Source of the DNA: G965240365 sp965240365
GTDB lineage: Bacteria; Pseudomonadota; Gammaproteobacteria; Eutrophobiales; Eutrophobiaceae
Assembly: GCA_965240365.1 (NCBI GenBank)
Contig: OZ251218.1
Location: forward strand, 2,294,001 to 2,358,000
DNA: 64,000 nucleotides
Direction: 5' to 3'
Shown here: positions 45,210-53,700 of the stretch, one piece after another
Layout: every line of letters begins with the position of its first letter
Position numbering within the stretch: the stretch's first letter is position 1
Translations under genes and position numbers: made by a program
The notes under the pieces: model-generated
Database searches by the model: none
The model's input: the letters and a program-made list of their open reading frames with translations, nothing else
Told to the model about the DNA's origin: nothing

Positions 45210-48200
45210 CTACCCCTGCCCCCGATACAGCGTGATCAAATCGCGATGACGGATTCGCCGGGACGATTTACGCCCCAGAAAGAACGTGCCCGAGGCCGCA
45301 TCATGGAGCGAGGCGCGGCTGGTCAGATAGCCAAAGGGGCGCAACACAATCTGCACGCCATTGCCCACCAGTCTGGCTAAACGCGCGCTACGGGCCAGCG
45401 CCCAGACGAAATACCTGATTGACCAAGCCAAAGATACTTCGGCCCCGCCGTTGCCGCCAATCTCTATCATCTCGAAATCGCGAAACAGATAGCGGTGCCC
45501 GGTCACAGTGAAGCGCGTGAAATCATACGCGCCCTCGTGGACCTGCTGCATGAAGGGGGTCTCGGCATAGACCAGCCCCTTGGGGCGCAGCACCCGGTGG
45601 ATCTCTGCCACAACCACGGCTGGTCCCACAACATGCTCCAGCACGGTCTGGATCCAGACACCGTCAAAACTTTCGCTGGGTAAGGGTAGGTAATGGGCAT
45701 CACAGACCAGATCGACATTTTCGGATTTGTAGATATCGACTCCAATTCGGTCCAGTTGCGGGTCATCCCACAGATTCGCAGTGCCTTGACCCTTCTCACC
45801 CGCGCCGATAATCAGCACCCGGGGCCGACCTGCTGTAGGGACACTTGCCTTCAGGTTGGCAACAAAGCGCGCGCAATTGCGCCGCGTCACCGGGCTTTCC
45901 CCAATCAGCGCGGCCCGAGCTTGGGTCAGGAAACCCGGCGCGCGCGGGACATAGGACACAACTCGGTCCGGATCACAAACCGTATCGCAATTCTGGGTCG
46001 AGATCACCACCGGTGTACCCTCGATGATCCGAAAGCCCTTGTCCGGGTCTGCATGAATGCAGCCTGCTCGGCTGCACAGCATCTGTCCGTCCTGCTCAAC
46101 CAAAGGCGCGTGACAGGAGCCCGGACAGATCAGATCAGGCAGAGTCCCAGGTGACCATGCCATAGGGGTTTTTGGCTCGGCTACAGTTTCGACATAGGCT
46201 ACAGACGCCCTCTCCGCTCCTTCCTTAAGCCCTTCATACATGGCCTCGCCGCCCGGACTATCGGCAGATTGCACGGCCTTGCGGAAGGCCCGTGTGGCCA
46301 AGTTGATCCGCAGTCTTGGCATGGCCATCCCAAGCCGAAACAGGGTGCTGCGGGGGAAACGGACCAGAAGACCAAGGACGAGGCCAATAACCCGCAGCCG
46401 GCGCTCCTGATACCAGAGATGCTTGACCTCGATCCAGCGGCACACGAAAGCATAGCTGCCATGGGCCTCGATGAAGCCTGCATGCTTTCCCAGCACCTGC
46501 AGCATATAAACTTGTTCCGTCGCAAGCGTCTTTTCGCTGGTTGGGGTCATGGTCTGCAGAACCAGCGGTTGCTCCAGCCCCACGAAATGCGCTCCCGCCA
46601 GGGCCAGACGAATCACCAGGTCGGTGTCTTCGATGCGCCGTAGGGCATCGTCGAAGCCGCCCACCAAGGCATAGACCTCGCGGCGCGCCATCTGGCTGCA
46701 GGTGGGCAAAGAGCCATAGGCGTCCTCCAGCCGGGCGCCCAGCAGCACACGGCGCGCCACCGCGGCCCCATGCGGGGCGACCTCCCCCGGGCGTAGCCCC
46801 ATTGTGGCGACCTCTATGGTCGTGCCATCCGGAAAGTGACGCTGGCAGGCGGTGTGGCAGATCACGGGCGCACCCTGCGCAAAATCGGCTTCATAGCGCC
46901 GGATCCGGTCCAGTTGCAGGGTCACCCGGTCAGAGGCACTGACATCATCGTCATCAAAGAACGCGATGAAGGCGCCTCGCGCCTCAGCCAGGATCCGGTT
47001 GCGGGCCTTGGCCACACCGCCGTTGATGTTTTGGCGAAAGATCCGCCGTATTTTTGAATCCTCTGCCGCCCAGCCTTGCAAAAGAGCCCACGAGCCGTCG
47101 CTCGAACAGTCATCGACTACCACGATCTCTGTCCGGGGCCAGGTCTGTGCCAGGGCCGAGGCCAGCGCCTGCGGCAACGTATCGACGGCGTTATAGGTGG
47201 TGATCCCGATGGTCACGAGTGGATCTTCCTTAGAGACTGATTGCAGTGGTGGCGCAGCCGCCGCTCCAAGGTCGAGGCTCGGATCCTGGCCCGCGATCAC
47301 CTGACTCCAGGCGTCGAAGATCTGATCCGGCGCGAAAATCTGCATCGAGTGTCGCGCCGCCGCGCCTCGCGCCTGGCGGGCTTGTGGATCGGCCATCGCC
47401 TCGGCCAGAACAACGGAAAGCGCCTGGGCTTGATCAGTCTCCTGGCCTTGACCATAGACGCACCACGCCCCAGCATGACGCAGCATCGCGCCCACGCCCT
47501 CGCTGCTGGCAAAACCGACAGCGGGCAGGCCATAGGCCATCGCCTCAGCCAGGGCGTTGGGGAATCCCTCCCAGGCGGAAGGGGTAGCATAAAGCTGCGC
47601 TGCAACATAGCTAGCCCCGATATCTGGCGTGCTGGGGCATAATTGCACCCGCCCGGCCAGGTCAAGATCAGCAATTTGAGCTTTCAGGTCGGCTTGGGCT
47701 GGCCCATCCCCAACAAAATGCAGATCCCACTCCGGTGCGGCTGGGGCGACCCTTGCGAAGGCTTGGAGCAGCAGGCCAGGCCGCTTCTGCACCGGCTCAA
47801 GACGCCCGACGCACAGCAGTATCTTGCGGGCGCCCTTTGCGCCAACCGGATCCGCCACTGCATCCGGGCGCGCTACGGGATTGGGGATGACTACGGTCTT
47901 GCGTGCGACGGCCTTGGGGTAGCCCGTGCGGAAATCTGGGCTTTGCAGCATAACCCGATCGGCCAGACGCAAAAGGTTAAAGTTCAGCCAGCGGCGCAGC
48001 GGCGTATAGAGAATGCTGTACATCGCAGGCGCGTTGCGCTCCGCTGCCAGGATACGCGTGCCACTCGTTAGCGCGGCTGTATAGACAGTCAAATCCCCAC
48101 TCATGACAAAGCCAATCAGCGTCCCTATCCGGTTGTGCCGCAGCACCCGGCGCAGCGCGAACATCCGGCGCAGCTTATCCGGCCAACCGGGCGCAAAACC

Positions 48201-48383
48201 CAGCCGGTGCCAGGTCACCCGGGGCGCTAGGGGATAAAAGCTTTTGGCGCCGGGCACATCCCAGGTCAGCACATACACCTCCATACCACGCGCCGCCAAC
48301 GCATTGGCTAAGGCGCACAGCATGCGCTCTGCGCCTCCGCCAGCCCGGTCGAGCCTCTGAAAATATAGGCCGACCCGACTCAT
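45210..48383 (-). CDS. Trifunctional fusion: GT4 - GT2 - methyltransferase
   Basis: 1057 residues. (1) About 1-370: GT4 domain (YFQRLDRAGGGAERMLCALANA; LLCVGRLEPVQKRPGLLLQAF; PSAWEGFPNALAEAMAYGLPAVGF). (2) About 386-690: GT2 domain (TIGITTYNAVDTLPQALAS; AFIAFFDDDDVSASDRV; RIEDTDLVIRLALAGAHFVG). (3) About 746-800: a Cys-rich segment (LICPGSCHAPLVEQDGQMLC...C) resembling a Trm112-like zinc ribbon. (4) About 850-1057: SAM methyltransferase (RVLIIGAGEKGQ; FDGVWIQTVLEHVVGPAVVV; VLRPKGLVYAETPFMQQVHE). It could add two sugars and methylate. The start ATG 48383 overlaps the end of the sulfotransferase remnant. Confidence 0.92.
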   Translation of the reverse strand: MSRVGLYFQRLDRAGGGAERMLCALANALAARGMEVYVLTWDVPGAKSFYPLAPRVTWHRLGFAPGWPDKLRRMFALRRVLRHNRIGTLIGFVMSGDLTVYTAALTSGTRILAAERNAPAMYSILYTPLRRWLNFNLLRLADRVMLQSPDFRTGYPKAVARKTVVIPNPVARPDAVADPVGAKGARKILLCVGRLEPVQKRPGLLLQAFARVAPAAPEWDLHFVGDGPAQADLKAQIADLDLAGRVQLCPSTPDIGASYVAAQLYATPSAWEGFPNALAEAMAYGLPAVGFASSEGVGAMLRHAGAWCVYGQGQETDQAQALSVVLAEAMADPQARQARGAAARHSMQIFAPDQIFDAWSQVIAGQDPSLDLGAAAAPPLQSVSKEDPLVTIGITTYNAVDTLPQALASALAQTWPRTEIVVVDDCSSDGSWALLQGWAAEDSKIRRIFRQNINGGVAKARNRILAEARGAFIAFFDDDDVSASDRVTLQLDRIRRYEADFAQGAPVICHTACQRHFPDGTTIEVATMGLRPGEVAPHGAAVARRVLLGARLEDAYGSLPTCSQMARREVYALVGGFDDALRRIEDTDLVIRLALAGAHFVGLEQPLVLQTMTPTSEKTLATEQVYMLQVLGKHAGFIEAHGSYAFVCRWIEVKHLWYQERRLRVIGLVLGLLVRFPRSTLFRLGMAMPRLRINLATRAFRKAVQSADSPGGEAMYEGLKEGAERASVAYVETVAEPKTPMAWSPGTLPDLICPGSCHAPLVEQDGQMLCSRAGCIHADPDKGFRIIEGTPVVISTQNCDTVCDPDRVVSYVPRAPGFLTQARAALIGESPVTRRNCARFVANLKASVPTAGRPRVLIIGAGEKGQGTANLWDDPQLDRIGVDIYKSENVDLVCDAHYLPLPSESFDGVWIQTVLEHVVGPAVVVAEIHRVLRPKGLVYAETPFMQQVHEGAYDFTRFTVTGHRYLFRDFEMIEIGGNGGAEVSLAWSIRYFVWALARSARLARLVGNGVQIVLRPFGYLTSRASLHDAASGTFFLGRKSSRRIRHRDLITLYRGQG

Positions 48384-48779
48384 GGCGCGCTTCGCAGCAG
48401 CCGGTTAACGATACGTTTTTCGGCACGCAGCCAGGTGTGCAGGGGCATCAGTTGATTACGTAAGACCGACTTTACCCAGTTCCGCAGGATGTTACTACGA
48501 TAATGCTCGGCGCTAAGGACCATCATGTAATAGTTGCTCGCCCGCAGCATCTGATCAATCTGAGAAAATACAAGTCCGTCATGAGATGCGGGTAGAACAT
48601 CTGTCCGGTCAGCGCACCCGACAGCACGTTGTGGTTGATTAAGCCAACGGGAAGGCCCGTAAACCATACGTCAGGATACAGTATGCCACTCTTTGCCAGC
48701 GCCTCACGTTTTGGGTCAGAAAAGCTTGGATCGCCGAAGCGCCAGTCTTGGACTAGCCGATGTGAAGGAGTGTTTTCAC
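48380..48779 (-). pseudogene. Broken sulfotransferase-like gene
   Basis: From a GTG at 48779 the frame reads KTLLHIG-stop-SKTGASAIQAFLTQN, which matches the 5'-PAPS-binding loop of sulfotransferases ('LHIGxxKTGTTSIQxFL'). After a frameshift it continues REALAKSGILYPDVWFTG, LPVGLINHNVLSGAL, and after another near 48570 ends QMLRASNYYMMVLSAEHYRS...RLLRSAP. At least one stop (TAG) and two frame changes; the C-terminal half is missing. The locus may once have made a sulfated polysaccharide; that is inference. Confidence 0.6.
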
Positions 48780-48804
48780 GCCTGTTTCGCTACCATGTTG
48801 CGTC

Positions 48805-49494
48805 TTACCCGCCTGAGCAGGGCTTGGTTGCGGTGATGAAATACCCCACCGGGAAGACCGAAAGCGTCTTTCGCAGCCTCTCTGGATTGCCAGAGCGCAG
48901 GCCCGCAAAAATCAGGTCGAACAGTACCGCAAGATGACCACGTAGTGCCCTGGCTGGCCTAGAGAGGGTACATGCACAGATGGCCGTGGTATGCGGCCCA
49001 AAGTTCAGCGGCGTGACCTCGATATCGGTATAGCCATGCTCGGCCAGACTGTCCTGCCACCACGTCTGGGTCGGACGGAAATAGTCATGGGGATGAGCAT
49101 GAATTCGATAGAGGAAGGGGGTGGTGGCGACAAAGCGTCCGCCAGGCCGTAGCGCCTTGGTCATCTCGGTGATCAGAAAGTCGGGCTTAAAGACATGCTC
49201 AAAGGTATTCATCGACAGCGCCACGTCATAGCTATCCGAATCCGTTGGAAAGTGGTCTCCAATGTCCAGCACCCAGGTCGGATCAATGCCAGGATCGATG
49301 TTGATGGAATGGTAGGTGTCGCAGTTCAGCAGGTTGCGATAATCCGCTTGAGACCCGCCGCCTACATCCAGCAACCGGCCCGAGGTCTCGGTCAGGCGCA
49401 GCGCTTCATACTGCAGCGCGCGCAGGATCAAAACACCTCTCATGTCGCGCCGCAACGCCCGGTAGCGCGCAAGCGTGGGCAGTCTTTGAGTCAT
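48805..49494 (-). CDS. Class I SAM-dependent methyltransferase
   Basis: 229 residues. Motif I GRLLDVGGGSQADYRN, motif II-like INIDPGIDPTWVLDIGDHFP, ALSMNTFEHVFKPDFLITEM and the post-III LRPGGRFVATTPFLYRIHAHPHDYFRPT, a pattern shared with the methyltransferase domain of the fusion protein. Probably modifies a sugar or lipid-linked intermediate. The gap 49495-49841 before it (transcription order) contains only AT-rich sequence; a 77-codon plus-strand frame at 49574 has no coding support. Confidence 0.9.
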   Translation of the reverse strand: MTQRLPTLARYRALRRDMRGVLILRALQYEALRLTETSGRLLDVGGGSQADYRNLLNCDTYHSINIDPGIDPTWVLDIGDHFPTDSDSYDVALSMNTFEHVFKPDFLITEMTKALRPGGRFVATTPFLYRIHAHPHDYFRPTQTWWQDSLAEHGYTDIEVTPLNFGPHTTAICACTLSRPARALRGHLAVLFDLIFAGLRSGNPERLRKTLSVFPVGYFITATKPCSGG

Positions 49495-49841
49495 GGCTCC
49501 TGGCCCTCTCTTATTAACTCGACGGATATTAATCGATATTTCATAAATCTAAACATACAGCTAATCTAAAAAAATGAAAAATAAAATCAAAATATTAATT
49601 GGTATTTTCAATATCTTAAAATCTGATTATCTTAAAATTACAATAGTTTTATTTACTTTTAAGCCTGTTGGGCTTTCAGAATCTTCTATCGGAGTCATTA
49701 AGGTCAGACTTTCTTTCATGGTTTTATCTACGTTCCTTCAGGTCACTCGCTTTTCTTCATGGCCGGCGTATTACCTTTGTATGAAGGAGTCAAACATGAC
49801 TGACTGAAGCTACTCCACATAGTGGAGGTGCTGTTTAAAAC

Positions 49842-51038
49842 TTATTTGCTGTGATCGCGTATCGCCTGCGCAGTCATTACAACGATGACAAGATTTCCAA
49901 TAAAGACAGAAATGACCGCCCCGACCAGGCCGAATGTATAAACCAGTGGCACCGCTACCAGTATACGCAGTGCTGGCCCAATTAATGTCACGTTGCGGTA
50001 GTTTTTCAAATCCAGCTTTGACTTCACATAGCGAAACCGGAAAGAGGCATGAAATATCAGAACCGCGGCCAATGTTAGGATTTGCGCGATCCAAACAGAT
50101 TCTGCATATGTCGACCCGAAGGCCCAGGGGATCAGCACGGGGAAAGCGAGCCCGGAGATCAGCAAGCAGATCGCCCCCATTGCAACCGAGACCCAGAGCA
50201 ACATTGTATCAAGTTGGCGGTCGAAATGCTTGCGGCGCGCAAAATAGGGCGCCAGGATTGCCGCCAGATCCTGCGTTAGGGCCTGCATCAATGCGGCTCC
50301 GCGCTCTCCGGCAACGAAAATCGCCATAGTAAAGGGTGATATATTGAACAGCAAAAGTTTTTCTATGTGCTGCGCCAACTGAGCGACGCCGGCATAGAAA
50401 CTGGAATAAAGTCCGTAGCGCAGGCTGCCCGGCTCAACCTCGGTGGCGTTCCGGTTTTGGGCCCGATATCTCAGCGTCATCGCAACGTTCAGCACAGAGG
50501 GAAAAAGCAGCGCCACTAACACAAGCAACACTACATTCTCTGTAGCACCGAGCAGTACTAACGCTATCAGCGTCGTGGCGCGCAGCAAAGCAGTAAGACC
50601 TTCGAACAGTGCAAATGACGTGAAAGCGGCCTTGCCCACAAGATAGCCGCGCCAATGTGCAAGTCCCGAGACCATCGGAAACAGTATAGCCACGACCGCA
50701 AGCCCCAACGCGTTCTGCGTCGCAGCTTGGGTTTGCATATAATAGATTGCCAAGCCCAAGGCAGCGAGCGTGCCCAGACAACTGGTCAACGCCGCGATCC
50801 GGATCGCTGGGCGATAAATACCATTACAGCCCCGCGCCACTGATTGCGAGATTGCGTTGTTCATCTCTGGCAGTCCAAAGATCGCCATCGCGGCCACAAC
50901 CGACAGCAGGTAATTATAGGTGGCAACATCCTCAACGCTGAGATACCGAAACAACACCGTCAGAGTGGCAAAGCCCATAAGCTTTTCGACTATGCGCAGC
51001 CCCAAGATAGAGACATAGGACTTAGTAAACTGAGCCAT
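49842..51038 (-). CDS. Polysaccharide flippase (Wzx/MATE-like)
   Basis: 398 residues from ATG 51038 (MAQFTKSYVSILGLRIVEKLMGF), with ATG 51065 and 51122 as longer options. About twelve TM helices (YNYLLSVVAAMAIFGLPEM, AVVAILFPMVSGLAHW, VVLLVLVALLFPSVLNVAM, MLLWVSVAMGAICLLISGLAF, LVGAVISVFIGNLVIVVMTA). N-terminal pattern 'RxxExLxGFxTLxVLxRYLSxExxATYNYL' is common to Wzx proteins. It translocates lipid-linked repeat units across the inner membrane. Confidence 0.88.
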   Translation of the reverse strand: MAQFTKSYVSILGLRIVEKLMGFATLTVLFRYLSVEDVATYNYLLSVVAAMAIFGLPEMNNAISQSVARGCNGIYRPAIRIAALTSCLGTLAALGLAIYYMQTQAATQNALGLAVVAILFPMVSGLAHWRGYLVGKAAFTSFALFEGLTALLRATTLIALVLLGATENVVLLVLVALLFPSVLNVAMTLRYRAQNRNATEVEPGSLRYGLYSSFYAGVAQLAQHIEKLLLFNISPFTMAIFVAGERGAALMQALTQDLAAILAPYFARRKHFDRQLDTMLLWVSVAMGAICLLISGLAFPVLIPWAFGSTYAESVWIAQILTLAAVLIFHASFRFRYVKSKLDLKNYRNVTLIGPALRILVAVPLVYTFGLVGAVISVFIGNLVIVVMTAQAIRDHSK

Positions 51039-51420
51039 AGGCTTCCTAGAGCTGAATACAATCATATTGAATAGATTTGGGATTTTCAAACTGGCTATTT
51101 TCTGATCACACGATAGAAACAATCAAAATACTTTGTTAAAATTTGTCACTGCTATCCCATCAACTTTCATAGCAATGTTATTTGACGATCGGTTTCCCGG
51201 CGTGTCTGGGGTGGGTCACCGTTAAGCAAGGCGGTCAGATCGCGTTTCTCGAACAAATTCAGTTGTAGCAATCGCAGAATTTGTTGCAAGCTTCTCGTTA
51301 CCTTTGATTGAAACTTCAAATATGCCAGCAACAAGTAAACACACATTGCAATCCATATCTGGGTCAACACCGCATTTTTACTCGTGCCCACAAACACCTT
51401 GATCTTCAAATTTTGCTTGA

Positions 51421-51439
51421 CCTGCCTGCAGCAGGTAGG
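51421..51439. repeat. 19-bp palindrome in IS4 transposase, site 4
   Basis: CCTGCCTGCAGCAGGTAGG (one mismatch). Without it the coding strand reads FYKWVKQNLKIK in frame. Confidence 0.9.
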
Positions 51440-51659
51440 CCCATTTATAAAACAATTCAACTTGCCAGCGTGATTTATATATATCCGCTATCGTCTGTGC
51501 CGACAGCTTGAAATTGTTCGTCAGAAACAGGTAACTTTTACCGGTTACTGGCTCTCGGTAACCGATTCGACGTAATCCAATCGGACACCTTTTCTGGGTA
51601 CGCACTCCCGTGAATTTGATCGTCTGGTCACTCGTCACATTCTTTTGTCTGGCCACACA

Positions 51660-51678
51660 CCTGCCTGCAGCAGGCAGG
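51660..51678. repeat. 19-bp palindrome in IS4 transposase, site 3
   Basis: Exact copy. Without it the coding strand reads VVARRCVARQKNVTSDQTI in frame. Confidence 0.92.
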
Positions 51679-51838
51679 TCGGCGCGCAACAACACGCAAT
51701 TTCGCATTCGACTTCAAGCGGGTTACGAAAAAGATACCCTTATCATTCAGTTGCTTATACCATCTGTAGTCATTGTAACCGCGGTCCACTGCCACAATAC
51801 TACCCTTTGGAAATTGCAATGTCCTACCGACCATTGTA

Positions 51839-51857
51839 CCTGCCTGCAGCAGGCAGG
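51839..51857. repeat. 19-bp palindrome in IS4 transposase, site 2
   Basis: Exact copy. Without it the coding strand reads TEGKTHDTMVGRTLQFPKG in frame. Confidence 0.92.
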
Positions 51858-52258
51858 TCGTGCGTTTTCCCTTCCGTAATCGTCACAAATTCCGGCAAAT
51901 AACCCCGATGGTTTAAACCAACATGCAGCTTAATGGCGCCTTTGCTCGTTCGAAAATCCGCCCATGGAAATACGGCAAGACACAGGTCAATCATCGACGC
52001 ATCCAATGAATACAGCGGATTCTTGAAGCGAAAATTATGCCCCGGAGCAACACGTTGATAGCGACTCAGCAACTTCCCAAACAGGGCTTCATAAAGCGTA
52101 TGGGGCTTCTCTTCGTTAAGACGTGCCAAGGTAGAACGTGACGGCTTCACACTGCCTAAATGATACAAACGATGAACTTATGCTGAAAGATTATCCACAA
52201 TATCGCGCAGACTGATTCGTCCAGACAATTGTGCCATCGCCATCCACACAAATTGCGA

Positions 52259-52277
52259 CCTGCCTGCAGCAGGCAGG
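52259..52277. repeat. 19-bp palindrome in IS4 transposase, site 1
   Basis: Exact copy. Without it the coding strand reads RKTSRWSQFVWMAMAQLSGR in frame. Confidence 0.92.
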
Positions 52278-52522
52278 CCAACGCGAAGTTTTCCGGAACG
52301 CCCGACCCGAGTGATGCTGCTTCGCCAGAGATTCAAATTCATGTCTCGGAACAAACTTTAGTATTTGTGAAAAAATCGTATTACAATGTGCCACGGCCTG
52401 ATTCTCCTTATTGATACAGCGTTTTTTAGCAAACTCATTATATCAATCTCAGTGGAATCAGGCCTTTTTATCTGTTAATGGGACAGCAATGAAAATTTGT
52501 ATAAAAAACATTAGACAGGATG

Positions 52523-53368
52523 TTATAATGATGTTAGATATTTTTTATTGCGATAAAGCGCACAAATTCTTTTATGCGATATATCTACTAATTCAAAATC
52601 ACGAAATAGTAAAAAATTAGTAACTGGAACTAATGTGCTCTCTTCATTGACACCCCTTTCATAACCTAAATCAGCTGAAATAAATTCTACTAAACTCAAA
52701 CGTTCGCCAAGTCCCTCAAGCACTTCTAGTTCCGCGCCTTCAGCTTCAAGATTTAAGCATTTAATACGCTTATCAACAAAATTTTCAAGTCTCATCACCT
52801 TGGATGTAATTACTTCATCATAATATTTCGGTTCAATTAATGAGGAGTCTGCTCTTTCTGAACTTATAAAAAACTTAATTTCACCTTCTTCGTTCCAAAG
52901 CCCTATATTGTGGGCTATACTTGGTTTTATATTTCTCTTTAAGCAGTTAAACTCAATAGGAGATGGTTCAAATGCGATATATGTGACATCTATATTATAT
53001 AAACTAAACCATAACTTTAAATCACCTACATTGGCTCCACAATCAAGGAAAATATCACCTTTTTTAAAGTTTATTTGTTTTAAAAAATAAGACTCTGCTA
53101 AGCTATCAGCTCTAGCAACAATTCCATACCTATAACACATATCACATCGATGTCGATGTCGCACTAAGTGTCTAAATTGCGGAAGAAGTTTATCGGTCAC
53201 AACAAAAGTATCATCTTGCCATTTTAATCTCGCTCTACTTCTAATTAAAACTGATCTCAAGTTAAATAAAAATGAAAATATTTTTTTATCTGTTTTCAAA
53301 AGAATAAAACAGTAAAATCTATGAATAATTAAAATATAGGCTTTTATATATTTTTTTATTATATTCAT
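52523..53368 (-). CDS. FkbM-family methyltransferase
   Basis: 281 residues. SAM motif I GDIFLDCGANVGDLKLWFSLY, VTYIAFEPSPIEFNCLKRNI, KCLNLEAEGAELEVLEGLGERL, all typical of FkbM. It is markedly AT-rich (many AAA/TTA/ATT codons) compared with its neighbours, suggesting acquisition from a low-GC donor. Intact by inspection. The flanks are empty: 52395-52522 and 53369-53700 show only AT-rich or non-coding sequence. Confidence 0.92.
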   Translation of the reverse strand: MNIIKKYIKAYILIIHRFYCFILLKTDKKIFSFLFNLRSVLIRSRARLKWQDDTFVVTDKLLPQFRHLVRHRHRCDMCYRYGIVARADSLAESYFLKQINFKKGDIFLDCGANVGDLKLWFSLYNIDVTYIAFEPSPIEFNCLKRNIKPSIAHNIGLWNEEGEIKFFISSERADSSLIEPKYYDEVITSKVMRLENFVDKRIKCLNLEAEGAELEVLEGLGERLSLVEFISADLGYERGVNEESTLVPVTNFLLFRDFELVDISHKRICALYRNKKYLTSL

Positions 53369-53700
53369 TTTATTTTACCTTATATTGCATAAAGAAAGGA
53401 ATGTACAATTGATTTATTATATAAATATAAAAATGCGGCCAATAAAATAAATCCCTCTAACTTCATGAATCACACCAACACTACCACTGCTATAATTTCT
53501 ACGCTTGCCCTAGCTATGCGGATTATCAGAAAAATTCTGTATCTCTTCTGATCAGCCATGGAACTCAACAGCGCTAGAGTGAAATCATAGGACGGGATTT
53601 GAATCAAGTCATACTGAAGAACAGCGGAAACATGGCCGCTATCTGTCGTATTAAAGCCCTCCGCTTAAATAATATGCTCATCCTAATCGGGAATATGCGA

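Larger units (their letters stand above)
51167..52394 (-). pseudogene. IS4-type transposase carrying four 19-bp palindrome insertions
   Basis: The pieces together read FVPRHEFESLAKQHHSGRAFR, then GKLLSRYQRVAPGH, NPLYSLDASMIDLCLAVFPW (first Asp), GSIVAVDRGYNDYRWYKQL (second Asp), SWQ-type KSRWQVELFYKW (Glu) and IWIAMCVYLLLAYLKFQS, the layout of IS4-family transposases. Four palindromes interrupt the frame (51421-51439, 51660-51678, 51839-51857, 52259-52277). Deleting the 4 x 19 bp leaves 1152 bp = 384 codons, open except for one TAA in ...DNLSA-stop-VHRLYHLG. Starts GTG 52394. Terminal repeats not defined. Confidence 0.9.

Noticed and set aside
49574..49807. 77-codon open frame in the AT-rich gap before the methyltransferase
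   Set aside because: Opposite strand to the whole locus, AT-rich by composition, no family match by eye, no good ribosome site.
51421..52277. CRISPR array, because of regularly recurring 19-bp palindromes
   Set aside because: Spacing is irregular (about 180-420 bp) and the intervening sequence is continuous transposase coding sequence, not spacers.
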